This document shows, in pieces, positions 23,708 through 32,512 of a stretch of DNA of 64,000 nucleotides (positions are counted from its first letter, which is position 1; every line of letters begins with the position of its first letter). Position numbers and translations under genes: made by a program. The stretch is from NCBI GenBank assembly GCA_963810485.1, contig CAWENQ010000007.1:1-64000 (forward strand). The letters run 5' to 3'. Origin of the DNA: DATKFM01 sp963810485 (GTDB lineage: Bacteria > Pseudomonadota > Alphaproteobacteria > Dongiales > Dongiaceae). The notes beneath the pieces were generated by a model. It worked only from the letters and a program-made list of their open reading frames with translations. It was not told where the DNA came from and did not search any database.

Positions 23708-25627
23708 CTACGATGCGGGCACCGCCGCTTCCTGCCTTAGTTTAGTAATGGCCTCATCCAGCGCAAGCACTTCCTGCTTCTCGCCGCCGAGGCGACGCAA
23801 CGCAACGGCGCGATCGGCCGCCTCTTTTTTGCCCACCACCAGCATGATCGGCACCTTGGCCAGGGAGTGTTCGCGGACCTTGTAGTTGATCTTTTCGTTG
23901 CGCAGGTCCAATTCCGACCGCAGGCCGGCCTTTGCCAGCGTCTCGTTGACCTCTCCCGCATAGGAATCAGCATCGCTGGTGATGGTGGCGACCACGGCCT
24001 GCACCGGCGTCAGCCAGAGCGGCAGCTTGCCGGCGTAGTGCTCGATCAACACGCCGACGAACCGCTCCATCGAGCCCAACAGCGCCCGGTGCAGCATGAC
24101 CGGCCGGTGCCGCTGGCCGTCCTCGCCGATATAGTGGGCGTCGAGCCGCTCCGGCAGCACGAAATCGAGCTGCAGCGTGCCGCATTGCCAAGTGCGGCCG
24201 ATGGCGTCGGCGAGATGGAACTCCACCTTCGGCCCGTAGAAGGCGCCTTCGCCCGGCAGCTCCTCGAACGGCAGGCCGGCCGCACGGAGCGCGGCGCGCA
24301 GGCCTTCCTCCGCACGATCCCAGACGTCATCCGTACCGGCGCGCGCATCCGGCCGCAGCGCCAGTTTAACGATCACCGTATCGAAGCCAAGGTCGCGGAA
24401 GATGCGCATCTGCAGGTCGCAATAGCGCACGGACTCCGGCGTGATCTGATCGTCGGTGCAGAAGATGTGCCCGTCATCCTGGGTGAAGGCGCGCACGCGC
24501 ATGATGCCGTGCAAGGCGCCCGAGGGCTCGTTGCGGTGACAGGAACCGAACTCCGAAAAGCGTATCGGCAGATCGCGATAGCTCTTCAGACCCTGGCGGA
24601 AGATCTGCACATGGCCGGGGCAGTTCATCGGCTTGATCCCGAATTCGCGCTCGCCCTTGTCGATGACGACCTTGAACATGTTGTCGCCATAGATGTCCCA
24701 GTGGCCCGACGCCTTGAACAAGGATTTGTCGATGAGCTGCGGCGTCCGCACTTCCTGATAGCCTGTCGCGGCGAGACGATCCCTGATGAATTTCTCCAGC
24801 GTGAGCCACAGCGTCCAGCCCTTCGGGTGCCAGAACACCTGGCCCGCCGCCTCTTCCTGTTGATGGAAGAGGTTCATCTCCTTGCCGATGCGGCGGTGAT
24901 CGCGCTTCTCCGCCTCCTCCAACTGATGGAGATAGGCGGCGAGCTGCTTCTCGTCGGGCCAGCAGGTACCGTAGATGCGCTGCAGCTGCGCGTTCTTCGC
25001 ATCGCCGCGCCAATAGGCGCCGGAGATCTTCATCAGCTTGAAGGCCTTGCCCAGCTTGCCCGTGGACGGCAGATGGGGGCCGGTGCACATGTCGAGCCAA
25101 TTGCCCTGGCGGTAGATGGTGATCTCCTCGCCGTCGGGAATCTCGCCGACCCACTCTGCCTTGAACTGCTCGCCATGCTCGCGGAACCAGCGCGCCGCCT
25201 GGTCCCGCGTCCAGACCTCGCGGGTGATCGTTTCGTTGCGATCGACGATCTCCTTCATCTTGGCTTCGATCTTGGCGAAATCGTCGGGCGTGAAATGCTC
25301 ATTGCGCACGAAGTCGTAATAGAAGCCGTTCTCGATCGCCGGGCCGAAGGTGATCTGCGTGCCGGGATAAAGTTCCTGCACCGCTTCCGCCAGCACATGG
25401 GCGCAGTCATGGCGCAGCAGCTCCAGCGCATCCTTATGCTTGCTGGTGACAATCTCGACCTTGGCGTCCTTGTCGATCGGGCGAGCAAGATCCCGCAACT
25501 CACCGTCGACCTTGATCGCCAGCGCCGCCTTGGCGAGTCCCGGACCGATATCAGCCGCCAGCGCCTCGCCCGTAATGGACGAGTCGAAGCGGCGGACACT
25601 GCCGTCTGGCAAGGTGATGGCGACCAT
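23708..25627 (-). CDS. thrS: Threonine-tRNA ligase
   Basis: A 639-residue class IIa synthetase that charges tRNA-Thr. The domains follow the family order: TGS-like (VAITLPDGSVRRFDSSITGE), editing N2 domain with HDCAHVLAEAV, catalytic core with the zinc Cys in MNCPGHVQIFR, motif 2 RFSEFGSCHRNEPSGALHG, motif 3 LHRALLGSMERFVGVLIEH, and a C-terminal anticodon-binding domain. The ATG at 25627 gives the normal length; the extension to 25672 would start at TTG. A promoter is seen at 25701-25728 and a terminator after the gene. Confidence 0.98.
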   Translation of the reverse strand: MVAITLPDGSVRRFDSSITGEALAADIGPGLAKAALAIKVDGELRDLARPIDKDAKVEIVTSKHKDALELLRHDCAHVLAEAVQELYPGTQITFGPAIENGFYYDFVRNEHFTPDDFAKIEAKMKEIVDRNETITREVWTRDQAARWFREHGEQFKAEWVGEIPDGEEITIYRQGNWLDMCTGPHLPSTGKLGKAFKLMKISGAYWRGDAKNAQLQRIYGTCWPDEKQLAAYLHQLEEAEKRDHRRIGKEMNLFHQQEEAAGQVFWHPKGWTLWLTLEKFIRDRLAATGYQEVRTPQLIDKSLFKASGHWDIYGDNMFKVVIDKGEREFGIKPMNCPGHVQIFRQGLKSYRDLPIRFSEFGSCHRNEPSGALHGIMRVRAFTQDDGHIFCTDDQITPESVRYCDLQMRIFRDLGFDTVIVKLALRPDARAGTDDVWDRAEEGLRAALRAAGLPFEELPGEGAFYGPKVEFHLADAIGRTWQCGTLQLDFVLPERLDAHYIGEDGQRHRPVMLHRALLGSMERFVGVLIEHYAGKLPLWLTPVQAVVATITSDADSYAGEVNETLAKAGLRSELDLRNEKINYKVREHSLAKVPIMLVVGKKEAADRAVALRRLGGEKQEVLALDEAITKLRQEAAVPAS

Positions 25628-25700
25628 GGGAACTCGCGGAATGTTTTGCGATTTCACAGCATTAGGGCGCAAACGCCCAGGCCGGAAACCGGGACCGCGG

Positions 25701-25728
25701 ACTTTACCGGCTAGCTGTTCGCTGTCAA
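25701..25728 (-). promoter_or_regulatory. Sigma-70-type promoter for thrS
   Basis: On the minus strand: -35 TTGACA (25723-25728), 16-base spacer, -10 TAAAGT (25701-25706). The predicted 5' leader is about 65 bases and contains a small GGGCG/CGCCC hairpin (25665-25678). Confidence 0.6.
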
Positions 25729-25764
25729 GCAGAGCGGCAGCAGAAAGCGGCGAAAGCGAAATCT

Positions 25765-26235
25765 CTACTGCGCGGCGGCGCCGTTGCTGGTGATGCGCAT
25801 GCGCTTGATCTTGGCGTAGGCGTCGTTGATAGAGGTCATGCGCTCATGGGCGAGGCGGATGAATTCCGCCGGCAGGCTCATGGATTGCAGGCGGTCCGGA
25901 TGATTTTCCTGGACGCAGCGATGATAGGCCTCGCGGATCTCCACGTCGGACGCGTCGTCGGCGACGCCCAGCACCTGGAACGGATTGTCGGCCTCCACGT
26001 TCGCGCTGTTCTTCTTTTCCACCGGCTTGATGCCGCGCGCCGCGGTCTTGTGGAAGATGTAGATCGAGCTGTCGAGATTTTCGAACGGCAGGAAATCCCG
26101 GTCGTCGTTCATGAGATCGGACAAACGCTGCTGCTGGCCGACGAACATGTAGCCGATCAAGACCCGACCGCTGTCGAGCTCGAGCTCGACCAGCAGCTTG
26201 TTCTTGAAGACCATCTTGTCGTTGCTACCGTACAT
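25765..26235 (-). CDS. J-domain protein with DUF6812-like N-terminal domain (copy 1)
   Basis: A 156-residue protein. Residues ~10-65 are a beta-rich domain (VELELDSGRVLIGYMFVGQQ, then RLSDLMNDDRDFLPFEN) like DUF6812, whose role is unknown. Residues ~83-150 form a J-domain: NPFQVLGV (a variant of the usual DxYxxLGV start), REAYHRCVQENHPD, with HPD at 112-114, which in the family stimulates DnaK/Hsp70 ATPase. The J-domain lies at the C-terminus, not N-terminal as in DnaJ. Its neighbour upstream (26340-26813) is a paralogue with the same architecture, so this is a tandem duplication. It is upstream of thrS on the same strand. Confidence 0.82.
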   Translation of the reverse strand: MYGSNDKMVFKNKLLVELELDSGRVLIGYMFVGQQQRLSDLMNDDRDFLPFENLDSSIYIFHKTAARGIKPVEKKNSANVEADNPFQVLGVADDASDVEIREAYHRCVQENHPDRLQSMSLPAEFIRLAHERMTSINDAYAKIKRMRITSNGAAAQ

Positions 26236-26339
26236 CCGCGCACCGATCGGCTGTAAGGGCAGCCGTCCCCCCGGAGAACGCCCTTCGACGTCCCTAGTTT
26301 ACGAAGTCCATGGTAAAGCGAAGGTGAACGAAACGAGAC

Positions 26340-26813
26340 TTAACCGCCCATCACCCATTTCGGCTTGGCCGCCTCGGCCTGGCTCCGGGACTCATTAATA
26401 CGGTCGTAGGCGTCGTTGATTCGGGACAGCTTTTCGTTGGCGAGCTGAACAAAATCGGCCGGCATGCCCATGGCGATCAGCTTGTCCGGATGGCACTCAT
26501 GCACCTTGCGGTGGTAGATGACCTTGAGATCTTCGTCCGGAATCGACGGCGCAACACCGAGGATTTCATAGGGGTCGGCATTGATGTCCGGCAGCGTGAT
26601 CTGGTTCATCGGCGTGACGCGCCGGATGGTGGATTTGCGAACGATGGTGATCAGGCCTTCGGTGGTCTCGAACGGCAGGAAGTCACGGTTATCGTTCAGA
26701 AGATCGGGCAGCCGCTGATTCTGCGCCACGAACATGTGGCCCATCAGTCGGGTGCCACCATCGATCTCCATCTCGACCGAGAGCTTCGCCTTCTGCAGCT
26801 TTGCCTCTTCCAT
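26340..26813 (-). CDS. J-domain protein with DUF6812-like N-terminal domain (copy 2)
   Basis: A 157-residue paralogue of the 25765 gene. The N-terminal domain reads VEMEIDGGTRLMGHMFVAQN, RLPDLLNDNRDFLPFET, matching copy 1 position for position (G-MFV-Q-QRL-DL-ND-RDFLPFE). The C-terminal J-domain has DPYEILGVAPSIPDEDLKVI and HPD at 108-110. The start ATG at 26813 has GGGGAGG seven bases upstream; the longer frame to 26894 is rejected. About 104 bases separate the two copies. They may recruit DnaK to a shared target recognised by the N-terminal domain; this is inference. Confidence 0.82.
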   Translation of the reverse strand: MEEAKLQKAKLSVEMEIDGGTRLMGHMFVAQNQRLPDLLNDNRDFLPFETTEGLITIVRKSTIRRVTPMNQITLPDINADPYEILGVAPSIPDEDLKVIYHRKVHECHPDKLIAMGMPADFVQLANEKLSRINDAYDRINESRSQAEAAKPKWVMGG

Positions 26814-26938
26814 CTCCCGCCTCCCCCGCAAATCCAAAAATGGGCTGGCGGTTCGCTGCGAACCTGACCCGGCCATGGCGCAAGGACATAGCAAGAATTG
26901 GTCAAGGAGCCGTTAACCCTGGCGTAAGAAAGGGCCGA

Positions 26939-28159
26939 TCAGGCGGGCTTGAGGGCCGGCTGGGAATCGACCGCCTGGCGGTAGAACTGCACCATCCGCT
27001 GGGCGGCGGCGTTACGGGAATAGAAGGTGCGGGCGCCCGTCTGGGCGAGTTGCGCCAGGCGCAGTCGTTCGGCCGCCGGATAGCGCAGGGCGGATTCGAC
27101 GGCCTGCGCCACCGAGTAGGCATTGCCCGGCGGGGTGAGCCAGACCATGGCGCCGCGTGATGCCTGTTCGGCGGCACTGCCATGTTCACTGGCGACCACG
27201 GGCCGGCCCATCGCCTGGGCCTGGGCGAAGACGCGGTCGAAATGCAGCGGCAACTCGCTGGTGCTGACCACCACATCGGCCAGCATCATCGCCGCCGGCA
27301 GATCGCGGCACTGATCGACGATGAAGGCGCGCTCGGCGAGGCCTGTGCGCTCGATCCGCTGCTTGAGATCGCGGACGTAAGCGGCATCGGAGTCATCGTC
27401 GCCGATGAGCAGGGCGCGGAAATCCACATCCTTGACCTGGGCGAGGCCGTCGACGAACAGCTCATGGCCGCGCGGCCGGCGGATGGAGCCGGGCATCAGC
27501 AGCAGCGGCACGCCGTCGGGCAATTGCCACTGCCGCGCCAGAGTGGTGATCCGCTCGGGTCCGACATGGGCGGGATCGAAGAACACGGTGTCGATGCCAG
27601 GCGACACCAGCTGGATGCGTTCGGCATGGGGCGCCAGATGCCGCGCTTCATCGGCGGAATACTCCGAGCCCACCACCAGCCAATCCGCCGCCGCCAGCAG
27701 CTTGCGGCGCCAGCGCTGCCGCCAGGCCTTGGCCGGCAAGCCTTCGCGCAAGCTGACGATGAACTTGGGCCGCATCTGCTTTCGCAGGGCGCGCAGCGCC
27801 GCCAACGCGATACGCCCGCTGTCCAGATCCAGGGCATGCACCACATCGGCCTGGAATTGGCGGATCTGCTGCGCGAGGTCCCGAGCCAGCCGCCGCCGCG
27901 CGAAGTATCCCGTGCGATCCAGCGGCAACACCAGATGATGGCCGCCCGCGCGCGCCAGGTCGCGCGTCCCCGGTCCGGCCGGCGAGATGACCAGTCCGGT
28001 GCCGCCGGCATCATGGACGGCACCGGCGGTGGCGACGATATCGCGGGTCAACGGGCTGATGCCCAACTGCGAAACCAGTTGGAGAACCACGGGATGGCGT
28101 GCTTCCGCACCGCCGGTATCGGTGGTAATCGTGTCGTAGAAAGCCCCCGTAACGGTCAA
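26939..28159 (-). CDS. GT4-type glycosyltransferase
   Basis: A 406-residue GT-B fold enzyme of the GT4/GT1 type. N-terminal half: HPVVLQLVSQLGI... and VHALDLDSGRIALAALRAL. C-terminal half: LLLMPGSIRRPRGHELFVDG and the donor-binding region VVSTSELPLHFDRVFAQAQAMGRPVVAS, equivalent to the EPFG..EA(M) motif but with no clear catalytic Glu-x7-Glu (first Glu appears as H/F). The start at 28159 is TTG, with GAGGGG six bases upstream; no in-frame ATG is near. It is divergent from the hydrolase gene with 30 bases between. Probably acts on LPS or another surface glycan. Confidence 0.82.
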   Translation of the reverse strand: MTVTGAFYDTITTDTGGAEARHPVVLQLVSQLGISPLTRDIVATAGAVHDAGGTGLVISPAGPGTRDLARAGGHHLVLPLDRTGYFARRRLARDLAQQIRQFQADVVHALDLDSGRIALAALRALRKQMRPKFIVSLREGLPAKAWRQRWRRKLLAAADWLVVGSEYSADEARHLAPHAERIQLVSPGIDTVFFDPAHVGPERITTLARQWQLPDGVPLLLMPGSIRRPRGHELFVDGLAQVKDVDFRALLIGDDDSDAAYVRDLKQRIERTGLAERAFIVDQCRDLPAAMMLADVVVSTSELPLHFDRVFAQAQAMGRPVVASEHGSAAEQASRGAMVWLTPPGNAYSVAQAVESALRYPAAERLRLAQLAQTGARTFYSRNAAAQRMVQFYRQAVDSQPALKPA

Positions 28160-28189
28160 TCCATTCCCCTCTGGTAACGCAATCCGTCG

Positions 28190-28978
28190 ATGCCCGACCC
28201 ATCGCCCGCGCCGCAGACTCTAGTCCGTCCGCAAGCTCCGGCAATCGCCTATCATCTATTGCCCGTAGTCGGGGAAAAAATGCAAGGGGCACCCGGCGTG
28301 GTGTTCATGGGTGGCTTTGCTTCGGACATGACCGGCATCAAGGCGATGACTCTGGACCGCTTCTGCAGGCAGCGCGGCCAAGCCTATTTGCGCTTTGACT
28401 ATCGCGGCCATGGCGCCTCTGATGGCGAATTCCGCGACGGCACGATCGGCGGCTGGCTGCAGGATTCTCTGGCGGTTTTCGACAAATTAACGACGGGACC
28501 GCAGATCCTGGTGGGATCCAGCATGGGCGGCTGGCTCATGCTGCTGCTGGCGCTCAGGCGAAGCGAGCGGATCGCTGGTCTGGTGGGCATCGCCGCGGCG
28601 CCGGATTTCACGGAAGATATCTGGCAGCAGTTTTCCGAGGCTGAACGGGATGAGCTGATGCGGCGTGGCGAGGTGGCGCGACCGTCGGCCTACAGCGACA
28701 ATCTCTACGTCATCACCCGGGCGCTGATCGAAGACGGGCGGCAATATTCTCTGCTGGGCGACGATATCGAGCTGACCTGTCCGCTGCGATTGCTTCATGG
28801 CATGGCCGATCCCGATGTCTTGCCGGCCAAATCGCTGCGCATCGCCGAGAAGCTGCGCAGCAACGATGCGGTGGTGACGCTGATCAAGGACGGGGATCAC
28901 AGGCTGTCGCGGCCGCAGGATCTGCAGCGGCTGTGCGACGCCGTGGCCGAGCTCTCCGCGCGGCGCGGCGATGCCTGA
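28190..28978 (+). CDS. Alpha/beta hydrolase (serine esterase/thioesterase type)
   Basis: A 262-residue alpha/beta hydrolase fold enzyme. An oxyanion-loop region GVVFMGGFASDMTGIKA is followed by FDYRGHGAS, then nucleophile elbow GSSMGG (Ser111), a catalytic Asp in LLHGMADPDV and His in KDGDHRLS. The layout resembles ABHD10-like short serine hydrolases, known as depalmitoylases/thioesterases, but the substrate is not readable. It overlaps the next gene by eight bases (28971-28978), so the DNA glycosylase is likely translated with it. Confidence 0.87.
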   Translation: MPDPSPAPQTLVRPQAPAIAYHLLPVVGEKMQGAPGVVFMGGFASDMTGIKAMTLDRFCRQRGQAYLRFDYRGHGASDGEFRDGTIGGWLQDSLAVFDKLTTGPQILVGSSMGGWLMLLLALRRSERIAGLVGIAAAPDFTEDIWQQFSEAERDELMRRGEVARPSAYSDNLYVITRALIEDGRQYSLLGDDIELTCPLRLLHGMADPDVLPAKSLRIAEKLRSNDAVVTLIKDGDHRLSRPQDLQRLCDAVAELSARRGDA

Positions 28979-29879
28979 GCTGCCTGATATCGAAGTCTAT
29001 ATCGAGGCGCTGGACCGGCGCGTCACCGGCCAAGTCTTGCAGCGCGTGCGCCTCGGCAGCCCGTTCCTTCTGCGGTCGGTCGATCCGCCCTTGAAGGCGT
29101 TCGAAGGTTTGCCGGTGCGCAAGCTGTCGCGCCTGGGCAAGCGCATCGTCTTTCATTTCGACGGCGAGCTCTACCTGGCGCTGCATCTGATGATTGCTGG
29201 TCGGCTGCATTGGCGGCCGGCCGGTGCGCCGCTGGTGCGCAAGCTGGGCCTCGCCGCGTTCGATTTCGCCGACGGCTCGCTGGTGCTGACGGAAGCGGGA
29301 TCGAAGAAGCGGGCCTCCCTCTATGCCTTGCGCGGAGCGGCGGCCTTGGCGTGTCATGATCCCGGCGGCATCGATCTGTTCGTCGCGTCGCCTGAATTGT
29401 TTCGGGAATCCCTGCGCCGGGAAAATCACACGCTGAAGCGCACGCTGACCGATCCGCGCCTCTTCAGCGGCATCGGCAATTGGGTGTCCGACGAGATCCT
29501 GCATCACGCGAAGCTCTCGCCGGTGAAGATGAGCCAGACTTTGAGCGACGAAGAATGCGGCCGCCTGCTGGAATCGACTCGGGTCGTCTTGCGACTTTGG
29601 ACCGACCGCTTGCGGCAGCAGATGGGCGACAAATTCCCCGAGAAGGTCACCGCTTTCCGGCCGGAGATGGCGGTGCATGGCAAATTCGGCAAGCCCTGCC
29701 CGGTCTGTGGTGCTCCGGTACAACGCATCGTCTATGAGTCCAACGAAACCAACTACTGCCCGCGCTGCCAGACCGGCGGCAAGATCCTCGCCGACCGTGC
29801 TTTGTCTCGCTTGTTAAAGGCAGACTGGCCGCGGACGCTGGAAGAGTTGGAAGAATTGAAATTGCGGCGGCAGAGCTAA
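28971..29879 (+). CDS. Fpg/Nei-family DNA glycosylase
   Basis: A 302-residue base-excision repair glycosylase/AP lyase. The N-terminus MPELPDIEVYIEAL gives catalytic Pro2 and Glu3. It has the H2TH region (LTDPRLFSGIGNWVSDEILH, with the conserved N of GIGN), and a C-terminal zinc finger with CPVC and CPRC. The length is slightly greater than E. coli Fpg. It removes oxidised bases such as 8-oxoG; whether Fpg or Nei is not certain. Its TAA overlaps the stop of the convergent SDR gene in CTAA (29876-29879). Confidence 0.93.
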   Translation: MPELPDIEVYIEALDRRVTGQVLQRVRLGSPFLLRSVDPPLKAFEGLPVRKLSRLGKRIVFHFDGELYLALHLMIAGRLHWRPAGAPLVRKLGLAAFDFADGSLVLTEAGSKKRASLYALRGAAALACHDPGGIDLFVASPELFRESLRRENHTLKRTLTDPRLFSGIGNWVSDEILHHAKLSPVKMSQTLSDEECGRLLESTRVVLRLWTDRLRQQMGDKFPEKVTAFRPEMAVHGKFGKPCPVCGAPVQRIVYESNETNYCPRCQTGGKILADRALSRLLKADWPRTLEELEELKLRRQS

Positions 29880-30754
29880 CTTGATTTCGCGAGGATCGCC
29901 TGCAACCCAGTACGGTAATCCGGATATTTCAATCTCACGCCCAACTCTTCCTTGATGCGGTTATTCCGCACGCGCTTGTTGTCGGCATAGAAGCTGCGGG
30001 CCATTTCCGACATCTCTGCTTTCTCGTAGGGCACCACCGGCGGCGGTTCCACGCCCAGCAACTCTGCGGCGTAGGCGATCACTTCGTCGGGCGGCGCTGG
30101 ATTGTCGTCGCAGACATTGTAAGCGGCGCCGGGGTTAGGCCGAGCCATGGAAGCGAGCAGCACCGTGGCGATGTCGTCGACATGGATGCGGCTGAATACC
30201 TGGCCAGGTTTCACGATACGCTTGGCGGTGCCACTGCGCACGGAGTCGATGGCGCTGCGGCCGGGACCGTAGATGCCGGCGAGTCTGAAGACATGCACCG
30301 GGAGGCCGTCCCGTTCCCAGAGTGTCTGCCAGCCATCTTCGGCCAAGGCGCGGCGGCGGCTGCGATCAAGAGTCGGCTTGCGCGAACTTTTTTCATCCAC
30401 CCAATCGCCGTCGCGGTCGCCATAGACGCCCGTGGTGGAGAGATAGCCGATCCAACAGAGGGATTCGAGATTCTGCAGCTCTCGCAGATGCAGATCGAGA
30501 ACAGGATCGCCGCCCTCATCGGGCGGGATTGAGCTGACGATATGGGTGACACCACGCAAGGCCGCCGCGGCATCGCCCAGCGCCTGCTGCCGGTCGAAGA
30601 GATGCGCGGTGATGCCTTCCGCCAGCAGCGCCTGCCGTTTCTCCTCCGACCGGCAAGTGCCGGCGACCGTCCAGTCCTCGCGCCGCAGCCGCCGCGCCAG
30701 ATGCAGCGCGCTGAATCCGAGGCCGAAACAGAAGAATTTTCCGGGTATGCCCAT
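29876..30754 (-). CDS. NAD-dependent epimerase/dehydratase-like SDR protein
   Basis: A 292-residue atypical SDR. It starts MGIPGKFFCFGLGFSALHLA with a GLGFSA nucleotide-binding turn (GxGxxx), then IGYLSTTGVYGDRDGDWVDE (YLSTTGVYG like the catalytic strand), RLAGIYGPGRSAID, and a FSRIHVDDIATVL motif. This resembles the YeeZ-like SDR group. The ATG at 30754 follows AGGA; the longer frame to 30805 is unlikely. Substrate is unknown. It converges with fpg, sharing the CTAA stop overlap. Confidence 0.83.
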   Translation of the reverse strand: MGIPGKFFCFGLGFSALHLARRLRREDWTVAGTCRSEEKRQALLAEGITAHLFDRQQALGDAAAALRGVTHIVSSIPPDEGGDPVLDLHLRELQNLESLCWIGYLSTTGVYGDRDGDWVDEKSSRKPTLDRSRRRALAEDGWQTLWERDGLPVHVFRLAGIYGPGRSAIDSVRSGTAKRIVKPGQVFSRIHVDDIATVLLASMARPNPGAAYNVCDDNPAPPDEVIAYAAELLGVEPPPVVPYEKAEMSEMARSFYADNKRVRNNRIKEELGVRLKYPDYRTGLQAILAKSS

Positions 30755-30845
30755 GCTTCCTGTGGCGAAATGCGGCAGGCCCAGAACGGTGGCGCGCCGA
30801 CCCAAGCCTTACTATGATCGCCCCTCCCCGAACAACGGCGCGTCC

Positions 30846-31628
30846 ATGATGATCCTCCGCCCCGCATTGAAGCTCGTCTGCCTGCCGCTGCTGCTGGCGC
30901 TGCCTGCCGCCGCGCAGGACGAGGCGACGCCGGACAACAGTCTGAGCGACACCATCAATGCCAATGAGTACGAAGCCTGCATGACGCTGGCACAGCGATC
31001 GCCGGCAGAAGCTTACGGCAGCGCCAAAACCTGGTCCGAAAAGGGCGGCGGGGCGGCGGCGCTGCAATGCGGCGCTTTTGCCCTGATCAACATGAACAAG
31101 CCGAAGGAAGCCGCGCAGATGATGGAGCTCGCCGCCGCAAAAGAGGAAAAACCGGCATTGAAGGCCGCGCTCTTCGGCCAGGCAGGACAGGCCTGGTCCA
31201 TGGCCAATGACACCACCCGCGCGCTCAATGCGCAGAACGAAGCGCTGGCTCTGGCGCCGGACAATGTGGATATCCTCGTCGACCGCGCCTTCAGCTATCG
31301 GGACCGGGAAGATTTCCGCAATGCCATCGTGGATCTGGACCGGGCGCACGAACTGGCGCCGGAGCGTCCGGACGTGCTTGCCTATCGCGCCAGCGCCTGG
31401 CGCTTCCTGACTGACAATGTGAAGGCGCTGGCAGACGCTGATGCGGCGCTGGCGCTTGATCCCGAGAATCCGGAGGCGCTGTTGGAGCGCGGCATTATCA
31501 AGCGCCTGACCAATGACCCCGAGGGCGCGCGCGCCGATTGGATGCAGGTGGTGGCCCTGGCCGGCGGCACGCCCACGGGCGACGCCGCCAAGGCCAATCT
31601 GGCGAAGCTGGCGGAGAAGGCGAACTAA
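30846..31628 (+). CDS. Secreted TPR-repeat protein
   Basis: A 260-residue exported protein. It starts with signal peptide MMILRPALKLVCLPLLLALP and probable cleavage after AAA-QDE. The rest has about four to five TPR-like helices: ALFGQAGQAWSMANDTTRAL, VDILVDRAFSYRDREDFRNA, PDVLAYRASAWRFLTDNVKA, PEALLERGIIKRLTNDPEGA, each with the W/A..G..Y/A..A spacing. It likely acts as a periplasmic protein-binding scaffold. Either of two adjacent ATGs (30846, 30849) may be the start. It is convergent with the GST gene, their stops overlapping in CTAA at 31625-31628. Confidence 0.83.
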   Translation: MMILRPALKLVCLPLLLALPAAAQDEATPDNSLSDTINANEYEACMTLAQRSPAEAYGSAKTWSEKGGGAAALQCGAFALINMNKPKEAAQMMELAAAKEEKPALKAALFGQAGQAWSMANDTTRALNAQNEALALAPDNVDILVDRAFSYRDREDFRNAIVDLDRAHELAPERPDVLAYRASAWRFLTDNVKALADADAALALDPENPEALLERGIIKRLTNDPEGARADWMQVVALAGGTPTGDAAKANLAKLAEKAN

Positions 31629-32293
31629 AAATCCAGATTCGCGTAGTGCGCCGGCGGCGTGAAGCCCGGCAGCGCATCCGACAGCAGCGGCCGGAAGCTG
31701 GGGCGCGATTTCACCCGCGCATACCAGTCCTTCGCGGGCGGATGATCGTCCCAGGGCACGTCGCCGATGAAGTCGAGCACCGAGAGCTGCGCCGCCGCGG
31801 CGAGATCGGCGATGGTGAGCTGGTCGCCCGCCAGCCATTTCCGCCGGTCGGCGAGCCAGCCGACATAGTCCAGATGATAGTGGATGTTCGACAGGCCGCT
31901 GCGGATCGCCTGGGAATCCGGTCCGCCATTGCCCTTGAGCCGGCGGATCACCTTCTGGTCGAACAGGTTCGCGGTCACTTCGCGATTGAACTTCTGATCG
32001 AACCAGGCCGACAGCCGCCGCGTCTCCGCCCGCTCGGCCGGGCTGGCGCCGATCATCGGCTGTTCGGGATAGCGTTCATCGAGATATTCCTCGATGGCAT
32101 TGGGATCGGCGACGACGGCGCCGTCCTCATCGACCAGGACCGGCACTTCGCCGGAAGGATTGAATTTCAGGAAGGCGGGGCGGCGTTCCCAGTAGTTCTC
32201 GGTCTCCAGCGCGAAATCGAGGGATTTTTCCCTAAGGAGAAGGCGGAGTTTGCGCGAGCAGGGATGCAAGGCGAAGTGATGCAGGCAACGCAT
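31625..32293 (-). CDS. Glutathione S-transferase family protein
   Basis: A 222-residue GST. The N-terminal thioredoxin-like domain reads LHHFALHPCSRKLRLLLREK, with the PCSRK catalytic-turn region, then NPSGEVPVLVDEDGAVVADPNAIEEYL, where the cis-Pro of VPVL and the S/D-N glutathione gamma-Glu contact can be seen. The C-terminal all-helical domain has LTIADLAAAAQLSVLDFIGD, the N-cap box. The tail FTPPAHYANLDF is typical of alphaproteobacterial members. Substrate unknown. Confidence 0.87.
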   Translation of the reverse strand: MRCLHHFALHPCSRKLRLLLREKSLDFALETENYWERRPAFLKFNPSGEVPVLVDEDGAVVADPNAIEEYLDERYPEQPMIGASPAERAETRRLSAWFDQKFNREVTANLFDQKVIRRLKGNGGPDSQAIRSGLSNIHYHLDYVGWLADRRKWLAGDQLTIADLAAAAQLSVLDFIGDVPWDDHPPAKDWYARVKSRPSFRPLLSDALPGFTPPAHYANLDF

Positions 32294-32512
32294 GGTCCTT
32301 CAGTTAACCGATCCCGGCCCCGAGAGAAACTGTTTTTCCGTTCCATGCCAGTGACATAGAGGTGCCATCGGCGATACGCGCGCGCCCGGCAGGAAGCGCC
32401 GCCGCGGCGCTCGCCGGATCATGACTTGACGGCGGGCCGCCGGTAACGTTTTTTCCCCGGAGGGTGGCTGTCGCGGGCCGCCAGAAATTCCATCCGGAGA
32501 CATCAGGGGATC

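Noticed and set aside
23867..25714. Long open frame antisense to thrS
   Set aside because: Shadow of thrS; no motif, and it runs through the thrS promoter.
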